From an uncultured Desulfobacteraceae bacterium (GTDB lineage Bacteria; Desulfobacterota; Desulfobacteria; Desulfobacterales; UBA5852): a stretch of DNA of 64,000 bases. Of the stretch, positions 36,117 through 45,354 are shown one piece after another. The translations under genes were made by a program, and so were the position numbers. The DNA lies in assembly GCA_913060875.1 (NCBI GenBank), contig CAJXSL010000011.1, forward strand, positions 1-64,000, given 5' to 3'. Every line of letters starts with the position of its first letter. The first letter of the stretch is position 1. The notes under the pieces were generated by a model, which made no database searches, was not told the origin of the DNA, and saw only the letters and a program-made list of their open reading frames with translations.

Positions 36117-37586
36117 TTATTGCTCCGGCTTTAACAGCGGGAACAGCACCACATCCCGCAGGTGCTCGGTGTCGGTCAGGAGAGCCACGAACCGGTCGAT
36201 ACCCATGCCCCAGCCGGACATGGGCGGCATGCCGTATTCCATGCAGGTCACGAAATCCTCGTCCGTTTCCATGGCCTCCAGGTCGCCCTGTTCCCGGGCT
36301 TCCAACTGCCCCTGGAACCGCTGCATCTGGTCGATGGGATCGATCAGCTCCGAATAGGCGTTGACCATTTCCCACCCGTTGATCACCAGTTGGAAACGGT
36401 CGACGATGGCCGGGTTGTCATCATTCTTCCGCGCCAGCGGGGAGATGTCGATGGGGTGTTCGGTCAGGAACGTGGGATTGACCAGCTTGGGCCGTGACAC
36501 CTTCTTGTAAAGCAGGTCCACCAATGTGCCGTAGCCGATGCTGGGGTCCTTGATATCGCGCTCGATGGCGATGCCGTTGGTCTCGATGGCGGCCACGAGC
36601 TTGGCCTTGTCGTTGGTCTCCAGCAGGTCGATGCCGCAATCCTGCCGGATGAGTTCCCGGAAGGATTTCCGCTCCCAGTCGCCGTCCAGATCGATGGCCG
36701 TGCCCCGGTAGGTGAACTGCAAACCGCCGATGGTTTCCGCGACAACCGCCTTGATCAGGTTCTCGGTGAACACCATGTTGTCCTCGTAATTCCAGTAGGC
36801 GGCATAGTATTCCAGCATGGTGAAGTCGGGCAGGTGGGAGGGGTCGATGCCCTCGTTGCGAAAACAGCGGGCGAATTCATAGACCCGGTTGTAGCCCCCC
36901 GCAATGGCGCGCTTCAGGTAGGTTTCCGGCGCGATGCGCATGTAGACGTCGATATCCAGGGCATTGTTGTGGGTCTTGAAGGGTTTGGCCAGGGCGCCGC
37001 TGGCCTTGTTGATCAACACCGGTGTGTCGATTTCAATAAACTTATGGGTGTTGAGATAGTCACGGACCGTGTTGATGAACTTGGTCCGCAACTGAAACCG
37101 CGCAACCGATTCGGGTGACGAGATCAGGTCCAGGTAGCGCTTGCGGTATTTCTGTTCCTTGTCGGTGATGCCGTGAAACTTTTCCGGCAGCGGCCGCAGG
37201 GCCTTGGAGAGCAGACCCCAATTCCGGACGACAATGGTCTTTTCCTCGGTCCGGGTGGTGAAGATTTCACCCTCGATGCCGACGTAATCCCCGATGTCCA
37301 CCGTGTCCTTGAACTTCTGGAAGGTGGCCTCGACAAAATCTTTTTTCATCAAAAACTGAAATTTGCCGTCGATGTCGGACAGGTGCCCGAAAATCATTTT
37401 GCCCATCTTGCGCAGGCTCACGATACGCCCGGCCACCGATACGTTTTCGATACCGTCTTCCAGCTGACGGGCCTCGGCCAGATCATGGGTTACGGTATAG
37501 CGGTCTTTGTAAACGATTTCGCCGGCAGCGGCCATTTTCGCCAGCTTCTGCTTGCGAATGTCAAATTCATTCGTGGATTCGGTCAT
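36117..37586 (-). CDS. lysS: Lysyl-tRNA synthetase, class II
   Basis: The 489-residue enzyme has an N-terminal OB-fold anticodon-binding domain (about residues 50-150, VAGRIVSLRKMGKMIFGHL), class II motif 2 in YEFARCFRNEGIDPSHLPDFTMLEYY and motif 3 in GMPPMSGWGMGIDRFVALLTD (landmarks). It charges tRNA-Lys. It is monocistronic with its own terminator. The length is normal. Confidence 0.97.
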   Translation of the reverse strand: MTESTNEFDIRKQKLAKMAAAGEIVYKDRYTVTHDLAEARQLEDGIENVSVAGRIVSLRKMGKMIFGHLSDIDGKFQFLMKKDFVEATFQKFKDTVDIGDYVGIEGEIFTTRTEEKTIVVRNWGLLSKALRPLPEKFHGITDKEQKYRKRYLDLISSPESVARFQLRTKFINTVRDYLNTHKFIEIDTPVLINKASGALAKPFKTHNNALDIDVYMRIAPETYLKRAIAGGYNRVYEFARCFRNEGIDPSHLPDFTMLEYYAAYWNYEDNMVFTENLIKAVVAETIGGLQFTYRGTAIDLDGDWERKSFRELIRQDCGIDLLETNDKAKLVAAIETNGIAIERDIKDPSIGYGTLVDLLYKKVSRPKLVNPTFLTEHPIDISPLARKNDDNPAIVDRFQLVINGWEMVNAYSELIDPIDQMQRFQGQLEAREQGDLEAMETDEDFVTCMEYGMPPMSGWGMGIDRFVALLTDTEHLRDVVLFPLLKPEQ

Positions 37587-37975
37587 AACAACTCCAGTCC
37601 AAACAGGAATATGCGTTATAAGGTTCCAATAATCTGGCGGATCTCTTTAGCTTGGAATGCCGCCAAGTGCAAGGGCCAGGCGCTGATTTTTCGACTCGAG
37701 GCACTTGGCCTGGCCCGGCGCCGCCCGAATATTTCATGCAATTTTTCCTACACAGAAAATTTTATGCAACGATTCAAGGATATAAGCGCTATTCGAGGTA
37801 TGGTTTTCAGGCGACAGTTTTTACCCCTCGCCGATTTCCAGACGCATAGAAAAAGTCTCACCCTGCGGGCGAGCTGAAATATCCGGGATAGAGGCAAAAA
37901 GGGGGTAAGGAGGAATTCTGTCAACCGGGCGGGCGCCTTGTGATTCCGACCTTTTAAGGATGGGACGGGGCAACC
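37587..37975. other. Intergenic region between lysS and the hybrid kinase gene
   Basis: No gene is supported. The region contains a pair of inverted repeat ends of the CCCGAATATTTCA family: GCCCGAATATTTCATGCAA at 37723-37741 and its complement-like partner at 37863-37891. The stretch between them is AT-rich and without recognisable content. It also carries the likely promoter of lysS near 37600-37650, but no clear hexamers. Confidence 0.5.
37723..37891. repeat. Dispersed intergenic repeat (CCCGAATATTTCA family), copy 3, split ends
   Basis: The left end CCCGAATATTTCATGC (37724-37739) and right end GCTGAAATATCCGGG (37873-37887) are inverted copies 130 bases apart. The ends match those at 48829-48860 and 55873-55917. 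Confidence 0.5.
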
Positions 37976-40246
37976 TCAGGTTTTCCCTTCGTCAAGAATG
38001 TTCCGAATCGTCTGGAGCATTTTCTGGAGCTGATAGGGTTTGCCGATGAAGCCGGCCGCCCCGGATGCCAGCGTATCCTGCATGGATCCATTGGGGGAGT
38101 AGCCGCTGGCCACCAGAACCGGCACCGCCGGGTAGCGCGCCTTGAGGGTTTCAAGGCAGCTCTGCCCCCCCATGCCGGGCATATTGAGGTCCAGAACGAC
38201 CAGGTTTACCTTTTCGGCCTTCTCTGCCATGACCGCCAGAGCCGCTTCACCGTTCTCGGCCCGGATGACACCGTAGCCAAAGCGTTTCAGCATGGTTTCG
38301 GCCAAATCCAGGACCACCTTTTCGTCGTCCACCACCAGTATGGTTTCCGAACCCGAGGGGGCGATGGCTTTTTTGTCGGTGTCTTTGCCCGCTTGCGCTT
38401 GCACTTTTCGAAGCGCCGGGAAGTATAGCGAGAAACAGGTGCCCTGGCCCGGCGCGCTCTCGCAGTGGATGTAGCCGCCGTGATTCTTGACGATCCCGTA
38501 GGCCATGGCCAGGCCCAGTCCGGTGCCCTGGCCAATCTCCCGGGTGGTAAAAAAAGGTTCGAAAACCCGCAGCCGGGTCTCCGCATCCATGCCGTGCCCC
38601 GTATCCGCAATGCTCAACAGGACATGCGGCCCTTCGGAGGCTTCCGGATGGGCAAGACAAAACGTGCGGTCCAGTTCGACATTGCGGGTTTCGTAGACCA
38701 GACGGCCACCGTCGGGCATGGCATGGCTGGCATTGACCGCGATGTTCATCAAGACCTGTTCGATCTGGGAGCGGTCGGCGTTGATAATGCTGATATCAGG
38801 GGCCAAACGGCACTCGATACGGATCATCTTGGGAATCGTCCGCACCAGGATGGCCCGCACGGCTTCGATTTCCGCATTGAGATTGACCGGTTTCAAGGCG
38901 CTGGGGACCTTGCGGCTGAAGGTCAGCAGCTGGCGTGTCAGTTTGCTGGCCCGGCTGGCGGCTTTTTCGATGGCCCGCAGATTGAGATAGTCCGGGTCCT
39001 CCGGTCCGCGATCCCACAGCATGAGCTGGGTGTAGCCACTGATGGCCTGCATGATATTGTTGAAATCATGGGCGATGCCCCCGGCCAGGGTCCCCACGGA
39101 TTCCATTTTCTGGGCCTGGAGCAACTGCGCTTCCAATGCCCGGGTTTCGGTGACGTCCAGGAAAGAGAGGAAAACCCGCCCGTAATCGCTCTCGTGGCCC
39201 GGCGCCACAAACCACTGCATGATCATTTGCCGTTTTTCACCGGCCAGGGTGAGGTTCGCGACCTCGGTGGTGGAACCCTTGCCGCCGGCATCGATCACCA
39301 CCAGTTCCCTGGCCAGGGCCTGCAGGGATTGGGGGGTCACGATTTGCGCCAAACCGGACATGAGGGCCTGCTTGTCAGGCGCCTGGAAAATATCAAGGGC
39401 CTGCCGGTTGACGTCCAACACCTTGATCCGGGCGGCACAATCGGCCAGTGCCCCCGGATGGGCTTTGAAATGGTCGTCCAGGTCGTCGACACCCTTTGCC
39501 CGCAACTGGTTCAGGTATTGTTTGATCCCGGAAAAATCCTCCACCCATAGGGCGGCCGGAGCATTTTCGAAAAGCGAGCGATAGCCCTGTTCGCTTTCCT
39601 TGAGGGCATCCACAGCCCGGCGGTGTTCAATAATGGTGCCGAGCATCCGGGCCACGGTTTCAAAAAAAGTTCGATCTCCCGGACTGCTCGGCCGCGAAGC
39701 ACTGGAATGCAGTTGCACCACCCCGATCAGCTCTCCCCCGGCGTTCACAAGGGGATGGGCAATGACCCCCAGCAGCCCGAGTTCCTGGATGCGCATGGCA
39801 TGCGAGGTGGCAAGGGGGTGATTTTCGAGAACGGGCGCAAATACCGGTTGGTTCTCCCGGGCCACAAAGGCCCCCAGGTAGTGGGGGTCGTCGATGGACT
39901 GAGGGGGGAACTTGTCCGGCATGGTTTGCACCTTGCGTCCGGCAATGGCCGTTGGGTGCAACAGACGGGTCCGAGGGTCGTAAAGCCGCAGGGAGGCGAA
40001 ATCGAACCGCAGCAAATCCAGGAGGTCTTCAAGGACTTTTTTTAGGATATCCGTTAATTCAGAATTCGATAAGGCCGCCTCGGTGATGATATGAAATGCC
40101 TGGCGTTCGCGCTCCAGGCGGGCAAAGGCAGCCACAGGGGCGTCTTCGCGGTGTGGGCGATCGGCGGGGGGCGATGCCGGGTCCAAGCTGGTGCTGACGG
40201 GGGAATCAGCTGCTCCCGCACGTGGATATTTCGGGTCGGATTTCAT
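37976..40246 (-). CDS. Hybrid sensor histidine kinase / response regulator (GAF-PAS-HK-REC)
   Basis: The 756-residue cytoplasmic protein has a GAF domain at about 45-215 ([31 protein letters not shown]), a PAS domain at about 220-375, a HisKA H-box GGIAHDFNN near residue 395, an HATPase domain with N-box [13 protein letters not shown] and G-boxes DTGHGM and [15 protein letters not shown], and a C-terminal receiver with the phospho-Asp in [13 protein letters not shown]. No membrane segment is present. A partner output protein is not adjacent. The signal is unknown; the missing membrane helices point to a cytoplasmic cue. Confidence 0.93.
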   Translation of the reverse strand: MKSDPKYPRAGAADSPVSTSLDPASPPADRPHREDAPVAAFARLERERQAFHIITEAALSNSELTDILKKVLEDLLDLLRFDFASLRLYDPRTRLLHPTAIAGRKVQTMPDKFPPQSIDDPHYLGAFVARENQPVFAPVLENHPLATSHAMRIQELGLLGVIAHPLVNAGGELIGVVQLHSSASRPSSPGDRTFFETVARMLGTIIEHRRAVDALKESEQGYRSLFENAPAALWVEDFSGIKQYLNQLRAKGVDDLDDHFKAHPGALADCAARIKVLDVNRQALDIFQAPDKQALMSGLAQIVTPQSLQALARELVVIDAGGKGSTTEVANLTLAGEKRQMIMQWFVAPGHESDYGRVFLSFLDVTETRALEAQLLQAQKMESVGTLAGGIAHDFNNIMQAISGYTQLMLWDRGPEDPDYLNLRAIEKAASRASKLTRQLLTFSRKVPSALKPVNLNAEIEAVRAILVRTIPKMIRIECRLAPDISIINADRSQIEQVLMNIAVNASHAMPDGGRLVYETRNVELDRTFCLAHPEASEGPHVLLSIADTGHGMDAETRLRVFEPFFTTREIGQGTGLGLAMAYGIVKNHGGYIHCESAPGQGTCFSLYFPALRKVQAQAGKDTDKKAIAPSGSETILVVDDEKVVLDLAETMLKRFGYGVIRAENGEAALAVMAEKAEKVNLVVLDLNMPGMGGQSCLETLKARYPAVPVLVASGYSPNGSMQDTLASGAAGFIGKPYQLQKMLQTIRNILDEGKT

Positions 40247-40430
40247 GAAATGCGGAGCACCTGTAGCGATTCTGATAAACGTAAAATGCGGTTGGAAAGC
40301 TCTGATTAGTCGTCCATTTATTTTCTAATTTATATTTTTGAATCCATTCCATGTCAATAAGGGTTGCCCTATACGGCAGAATAGTATAACAGAAGAATTC
40401 TACATAAGAAGAAGGAGGCGTTCGAAACCC

Positions 40431-41213
40431 ATGCGCAAAATTGCCGTTGCAATGGCCAAAGGCGGTGTCGGGAAAACCACCACCGCCGTAAATCTGGCCC
40501 ATGGTTTGGCCCTGGCGGGCCATCGGGTCCTGATCGTGGATTGTGACACCCAGGGACAGACTGCGAAATTTCTAGGCGTTGATCCCCCCTACGGTCTTTA
40601 TGAATTCATCACGGGAACCGATACCGAGGGCCATACGGTTTCCAAAATGGAGACCCTTTTCCCGGCGCGGGAAAATTTATGGCTGCTGGCCGGCGGCATT
40701 CGCTTGGTGGAGCTCAAAAATTGGCTCGGCGAGCAGCCCCGGGACATTCGCCAGAAGGTCCTGGCCAAATCGCTGATTCCCCGGGATGGCGCCCTGGATT
40801 ACCTGATCTTCGACTGTGCGCCGGGCTGGGACGTCTTGAGTGTCAATATCCTCATGGCATCCACCGAAGTCCTCTGCCCAGTAGCCTTGCAGGGACCGGC
40901 TCTGGAAGGCCTGAAAACCTTTTTCGGTTACCTGATGTCGGCCCAGCGCATGAACGAGGACCTGCAGTTGAAATATGTACTGCCCACCCTTTACGACCGG
41001 CGCACCCGCCACAGCTCCGAAATCTACAACGTGCTGCGCCGGCTTTTCTGCAAACAGATCTGCGAACCCATTCATTACAACGTGCGATTGACCGAGGCCC
41101 CTTCCTGCGGCAAAAGCATTTTCGAACACAGCCGTCATGCCGCCGGTGCCATGGACTACAATCAGTTGGTAAGGAGGATCCGCCATGATGCCCGATCCCA
41201 AGAATCTGCCTGA
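40431..41213 (+). CDS. ParA-family ATPase (orphan)
   Basis: The 260-residue protein has the deviant Walker A KGGVGKTTTAVNLAHGLA near its start, the A' motif VLIVDCDTQGQ and Walker B YLIFDCAPG. It lacks an N-terminal DNA-binding domain, so it resembles chromosomal or cargo-positioning ParA proteins. The start at 40431 lies 13 bases after AAGGAGG, a wide spacing; other starts would cut the P-loop strand. It overlaps a small downstream gene by 29 bases, as partition operons often do. No parB or parS site is seen, so the cargo is unknown. Confidence 0.85.
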   Translation: MRKIAVAMAKGGVGKTTTAVNLAHGLALAGHRVLIVDCDTQGQTAKFLGVDPPYGLYEFITGTDTEGHTVSKMETLFPARENLWLLAGGIRLVELKNWLGEQPRDIRQKVLAKSLIPRDGALDYLIFDCAPGWDVLSVNILMASTEVLCPVALQGPALEGLKTFFGYLMSAQRMNEDLQLKYVLPTLYDRRTRHSSEIYNVLRRLFCKQICEPIHYNVRLTEAPSCGKSIFEHSRHAAGAMDYNQLVRRIRHDARSQESA

Positions 41214-41469
41214 TTTTTTTGATACCGACCCCGTCGACCCGGTCAACGCGGCCACCGGCGGTGCCTCCATGCCTGCGGCGAAACCCAAGAAAAAAGCCGG
41301 TTTCTATCTTTCGTTACAGGTCATCGAACGCTTTGACCGCAAATTCCATGAGCTTAAATTGGCCGGTGCGGCGGTCGACAACAAATCCACCCTCCTGGAA
41401 GCAGCCCTCGCATTTGCCCTGGATGATCTTGATCAGGGTGAAGAAAGCAAAGTTCTCCAGCTTCTCTAA
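41185..41469 (+). CDS. Small ParA-partner protein, possible ribbon-helix-helix or adaptor
   Basis: The 94-residue protein has an acidic N-terminus, a Lys-rich linker (AAKPKKKAGFYLS) and then LQVIERFDRKFHELKLAGAAV, NKSTLLEAALAFALDDLD, a strand-helix-helix arrangement like ParG/CopG-type proteins. It overlaps parA and has GGAGG eight bases before the first of two ATG codons. An N-terminal tail that stimulates the ParA ATPase is common in such partners, but here it is inference. Confidence 0.6.
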   Translation: MMPDPKNLPDFFDTDPVDPVNAATGGASMPAAKPKKKAGFYLSLQVIERFDRKFHELKLAGAAVDNKSTLLEAALAFALDDLDQGEESKVLQLL

Positions 41470-41570
41470 GGCTTTTCACGCCGCGATAAAGGCCGCCGCC
41501 GCCTCGGAAAATGCCCTTTATCGGCGGATACTATTTATGAGCTTTTGGTTTTGGGAGATGCGCGGCGGGG

Positions 41571-43094
41571 TCAGTTGTCCCCGGCGGTAGGAAGCTTGCC
41601 TTCCTGATGGAGACGCAGGAGGGTTTCAACGACCCGGGGATCGAAGTGGGTGCCCGCGCGATCGCGGATGGTTTCGAGCACCACAGACTCTTCGATTTTC
41701 TTGCGGTAGGCACGGCCTGAGGCCATGGCATCAAAAACATCCGCCACGGCCAGCAGCCGGGACAAAAACGGAATTTCTTCGCCCTTCAGTCCCTCCGGGT
41801 AGCCGGTTCCGTCAAAATGCTCGTGATGGTAGCGGATGATGTCTTTTTCTCGATCCCACAGGCCCAGTTGTCCGACGATATTGGCACCGATCTGGGGGTG
41901 CTCCTTTATTTTTTCATATTCTTCGGCCGTCAACCCGCTGCATTTCAGAAGAATGTCATCCCGGATGCCGATCTTCCCGATGTCGTGCAGATGCCCCGAA
42001 AAATGCAGGATGTCGAGTTCTTCGGGAGAGCAGTTCATTTCCTGCCCCAGCAGGATCGCCAGGCGGGCCACCCGCTCCGAATGCTGCTGGGTGTAGGGGT
42101 CTCTGGCCTCGATCGCGTTGACGAAGGCATACAGGGTCGAAAAGAGGTTCTGGTAGATATTTTCGTAAAGGGCCAGGTTTTCGATAGACCGCGCCGCGTT
42201 GCGGGAGATATAGGACAGGTAGTAGAGATCTTTTTCGGAAAAATGCAAATCGCCGCGGCAAACCGCGGCGGTTAGCACGCCGAAGACTTTTTCCCTGATC
42301 TTCATGGGCACCAACAAGGCCGAGCGCACATTGTCGGGAAGGCCCTCGACGCCCTGACGGTCTTTCACCAGAAGCGGCAGTTCGTCACGAACGACACCGG
42401 CCACAAGATCGTCCGGCAGACGGACATCCTCGGCACCAGGCACCGCGCCGTTACCGGCCGAGACCACCTCGAAAGGGGTCTCGACATGTTCGTTCATCAC
42501 CAGGAACTGGGCCCAGTCGGCGTGGGCCACTTCAATGGTCATGTCCACCACGCATTTGAAGACATCGGTCGTTGACCCGATGGCGGCAAAATCCCGCATG
42601 ATCCGGTTGATCAGGTTGAGCTCTTCAACCTTGTAGACGAGTTCGCGATTAAGCTTCTCCAGGCGCTCCTTCTGCTCGACCTCTTTCTGCAGCAGGATGT
42701 TCTCCACAAACAGGTGCCGCTGGCGCAGTACGCGGCGCACAGCCAACTCCATCTGCTCCAGGTTGACCGGTTTGATCAAAAAATCAACAACCCCGTTTTT
42801 CAGGGTGGCGATGGTATTGTCGAGGGAGGGATACCCGGTCATCACAATCACCGGGATGGTGTTGTCCGTGTGGTGGATGTGTTCGGCCAGGGCCAGTCCG
42901 TCCATTTCAGGCATGTTGATATCCGTGAAACAGCAATCCACGCGCTCGGATTCCAGCACTTGTACGGCTTCGCGGCCGTTGCGGGCAGTGAGCACCTCAA
43001 AACCCTTGAAGGTAAAATATTCGCTGGCGATATCCAGAATATTTTCTTCGTCATCGACGAAGAGAAGCGTTTCTTTTTGCTGTTCGGTATCCAT
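41571..43094 (-). CDS. Response regulator with HD-GYP domain (predicted c-di-GMP phosphodiesterase)
   Basis: The 507-residue protein has a receiver domain (residues about 8-125, phospho-Asp in CCFTDINMPEMDG), a coiled coil, a GAF-like domain (about 155-300) and a C-terminal HD-GYP domain. The latter shows HSERVARLA, the HDIGKIGI motif, HHEHFDGTGYPEGL and DVFDAMASGRAYR, so all HD-GYP residues needed for metal binding and c-di-GMP hydrolysis seem present. Phosphorylation by an unlinked kinase probably controls it. It is the only c-di-GMP turnover gene in the window, in which a c-di-GMP riboswitch also occurs. Confidence 0.93.
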   Translation of the reverse strand: MDTEQQKETLLFVDDEENILDIASEYFTFKGFEVLTARNGREAVQVLESERVDCCFTDINMPEMDGLALAEHIHHTDNTIPVIVMTGYPSLDNTIATLKNGVVDFLIKPVNLEQMELAVRRVLRQRHLFVENILLQKEVEQKERLEKLNRELVYKVEELNLINRIMRDFAAIGSTTDVFKCVVDMTIEVAHADWAQFLVMNEHVETPFEVVSAGNGAVPGAEDVRLPDDLVAGVVRDELPLLVKDRQGVEGLPDNVRSALLVPMKIREKVFGVLTAAVCRGDLHFSEKDLYYLSYISRNAARSIENLALYENIYQNLFSTLYAFVNAIEARDPYTQQHSERVARLAILLGQEMNCSPEELDILHFSGHLHDIGKIGIRDDILLKCSGLTAEEYEKIKEHPQIGANIVGQLGLWDREKDIIRYHHEHFDGTGYPEGLKGEEIPFLSRLLAVADVFDAMASGRAYRKKIEESVVLETIRDRAGTHFDPRVVETLLRLHQEGKLPTAGDN

Positions 43095-43282
43095 TCTGAC
43101 GCTACACCCGGTTCCGAAATAAAGCTGCGCGTTGATCGGACGGGCTGTAATCCCGGCACCCCGTAGCCAGTCCCGGGAACCAACCCGTTGGATAAAAATT
43201 ACCTTAACTAATTAAAATTTCATATTATTCATGCGTTGTCAAGAATTCCGCAAGCGATTCGAGCCACGTTGCAGCCGGCGTC

Positions 43283-44098
43283 TCAAACGGCCGATCGCCC
43301 CTGCCAGGTATCGTTGACGTGCCACATGCCCATCAGGGCGTTGATCCGGTCCATGACCGCCACGGGCAGAAGCGCTTTCAACAGCGGCGTCAATACCGCC
43401 ACCGGAAAGGAGGGCACCCCCACCAGGGCCTGGTTGCGGCGAATGGCCTGCACCACCTGGGCCGCAACATTTTCGGGGCTCAGCATACGTGTGCCGCGCA
43501 CGGTGGCAGCGCCTTCGAACATGCCCGTATTGACCGTATTGGGACAGACACATGTCACCCCGACGGGCAGCCGCTCTTTCTTCAATTCCTGGCGCAGGGC
43601 ATCTGAAAAGCCCACCACGCCGAACTTGCTGGCACAATAGGCCGTGAGGGAGGGAATGGCGAGAAGCCCGCCGGCGGAAGCCATGTTGACGATATGCCCG
43701 GAACCGGCCCGGCGCATCCCGGGCAAAAAGGCCTTGCACATCCAGAACTGGGCCGTGAGATTGATGCGAATCATCCGTTCGATATCCTCGTCGGCCAGCT
43801 CCAAAAGCGGTGCCGCCCGGACGATGCCGGCATTGTTCACCAGGATGTTGACGTCCCCCATGGTTTGCGCGACGCTCGACGCCAAGGCCTTCACCTGTTC
43901 GCGATCGGAGATATCGCATGTGAAGGCCCGACACTCACCCTGCCCTGCCAGCACCTGGCTGGTTTTTTCCAGGGCATCGGCGTTGATATCCACCAGGGCG
44001 ACCCGGCAACCCTCCGCCAAAAGCATCTCGGCCATCTTTGCGCCCATGCCCATGGCCGCACCCGTTACCAGGGCAACTTTACCTTGCAGCTGTTTCAT
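43283..44098 (-). CDS. Short-chain dehydrogenase/reductase
   Basis: The 271-residue SDR has the TGAAMGMG cofactor loop, NNAG in ILVNNAGIV, the active-site Ser region and YCASKFG (YxxxK). The C-terminus has a hydrophobic stretch (FPVAVLTPLLKALLPVAVMD) that could attach it to a membrane. NAD(H) or NADP(H) use and substrate are unknown. It lies downstream of the HMG-CoA lyase gene with a gap of 31 bases, so the two may form an operon. Confidence 0.9.
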   Translation of the reverse strand: MKQLQGKVALVTGAAMGMGAKMAEMLLAEGCRVALVDINADALEKTSQVLAGQGECRAFTCDISDREQVKALASSVAQTMGDVNILVNNAGIVRAAPLLELADEDIERMIRINLTAQFWMCKAFLPGMRRAGSGHIVNMASAGGLLAIPSLTAYCASKFGVVGFSDALRQELKKERLPVGVTCVCPNTVNTGMFEGAATVRGTRMLSPENVAAQVVQAIRRNQALVGVPSFPVAVLTPLLKALLPVAVMDRINALMGMWHVNDTWQGRSAV

Positions 44099-44129
44099 AC
44101 GGTGCTCCTCTCGAGGTTCAAGGGGGTTC

Positions 44130-45077
44130 TTAGGGGGTCAAGCAGCATTCGTCAGAAGGAGGGGGATTCCCGGCGCTCCGGGGGATAACCCGCAGCATCT
44201 TCCCGGGCAGCTGTCGGCCGATAACCGTTTCCAGCTTTCGTGCCCAGACCGCCACCTGGTGCAAATCAACGCCGGTGGCAATACCCAGCATGTCCAGAAG
44301 GTTGACCGCATCTTCGGTGGCGATGTTGCCGGCCGCCCCCTCAATGAAGGGACACCCGCCCATGCCGCCCAGGGCCGTGTCAAAGCGGTCGATCCCGCTC
44401 TCCAGGCCCGCCATCATATTGACAAGACCGGTTCCCCGGGTATCGTGCAGGTGCAGCACAACCGGCTGCGGGTCAACAGCGGGCAGAAGGCGATCGAGGA
44501 GACGTTTAAGGGAGACCGGAGACCCCATGCCGGTGGTGTCCGATACCACCACCGCATCGGCACCCTGATCACGAAACCGCCTCAGGATGTCCGTCACCCG
44601 TTCCGGGGGCACGGGTCCTTCGTAAACGCAGCCCAGGGCGCACTGGGCACCGGCCCGGACATACAGACCGGCCGCCTTGGCCCTGCGAATCATACGCATC
44701 CCCTGGTCCAGGGCATCGTCAAATGCCATATTGCTGTTGCGCCTGCTGTGGGTATCGCTGGCGGAGATGGAAATTTCCACCGAAGGCAGCTGGGCGGCCA
44801 GGGCCCGCTCAAGCCCGCGTGGGTTGAGGACCAGGCCATTATAGTGGACATGGTCCAATTGCGGCAGGCGTTGTATCAAGTCTTCAGCATCGGCCATCTG
44901 CGGCACCCGCTTCGGGTGCACGAAGGAGGCGACCTGGATGTGGGTGAGTCCGGCCTCAATCAGGCCCGCCACCACCGCCGCTTTCAGATCGGTCGGGATG
45001 ATTTGCGGTTCGAACTGGAAACCGTCACGCGGCCCAACTTCCATCAGGGTTACGCGTGCAGGCCAATTCTTCTGCAT
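44130..45077 (-). CDS. mvaB: Hydroxymethylglutaryl-CoA lyase
   Basis: The 315-residue protein has the HMGL-like TIM barrel: LMEVGPRDGFQFEP at the N-terminus with the catalytic Arg-Asp, HLHDTRGTGLVNMMAGLESGI with metal-binding His residues, and the Cys loop GGMGGCPF near residue 255. It cleaves HMG-CoA to acetyl-CoA and acetoacetate in leucine or ketone-body catabolism. The ATG at 45077 is used because the upstream start is a TTG touching the GGAGG ribosome binding site; from the ATG the spacing is nine bases. Confidence 0.92.
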   Translation of the reverse strand: MQKNWPARVTLMEVGPRDGFQFEPQIIPTDLKAAVVAGLIEAGLTHIQVASFVHPKRVPQMADAEDLIQRLPQLDHVHYNGLVLNPRGLERALAAQLPSVEISISASDTHSRRNSNMAFDDALDQGMRMIRRAKAAGLYVRAGAQCALGCVYEGPVPPERVTDILRRFRDQGADAVVVSDTTGMGSPVSLKRLLDRLLPAVDPQPVVLHLHDTRGTGLVNMMAGLESGIDRFDTALGGMGGCPFIEGAAGNIATEDAVNLLDMLGIATGVDLHQVAVWARKLETVIGRQLPGKMLRVIPRSAGNPPPSDECCLTP

Positions 45078-45354
45078 CAAAGGCAACCTCCACGGTTGGT
45101 GGCGTCCACTGTCGATGGGGTGAGAGCGGCTTGTGCGGTTTAATCATACCGTCGGAGCGCCCAAGATTCAACCCCTGGCTTGCCTTCGCCCCTGCCCGCC
45201 AGAAAGGACTTGACCCGACCCGGCGCTAGCGCTACTCTGCCCGCTCGTTTTAGGTGCCGACTTAAACCAAGGGATCGGTTCTCCGGTCGGCTCGACACGC
45301 ATAAAACCCATTAACGGGATAGGGCCATCCCGTACCAGGCCTGATACCATTTGC

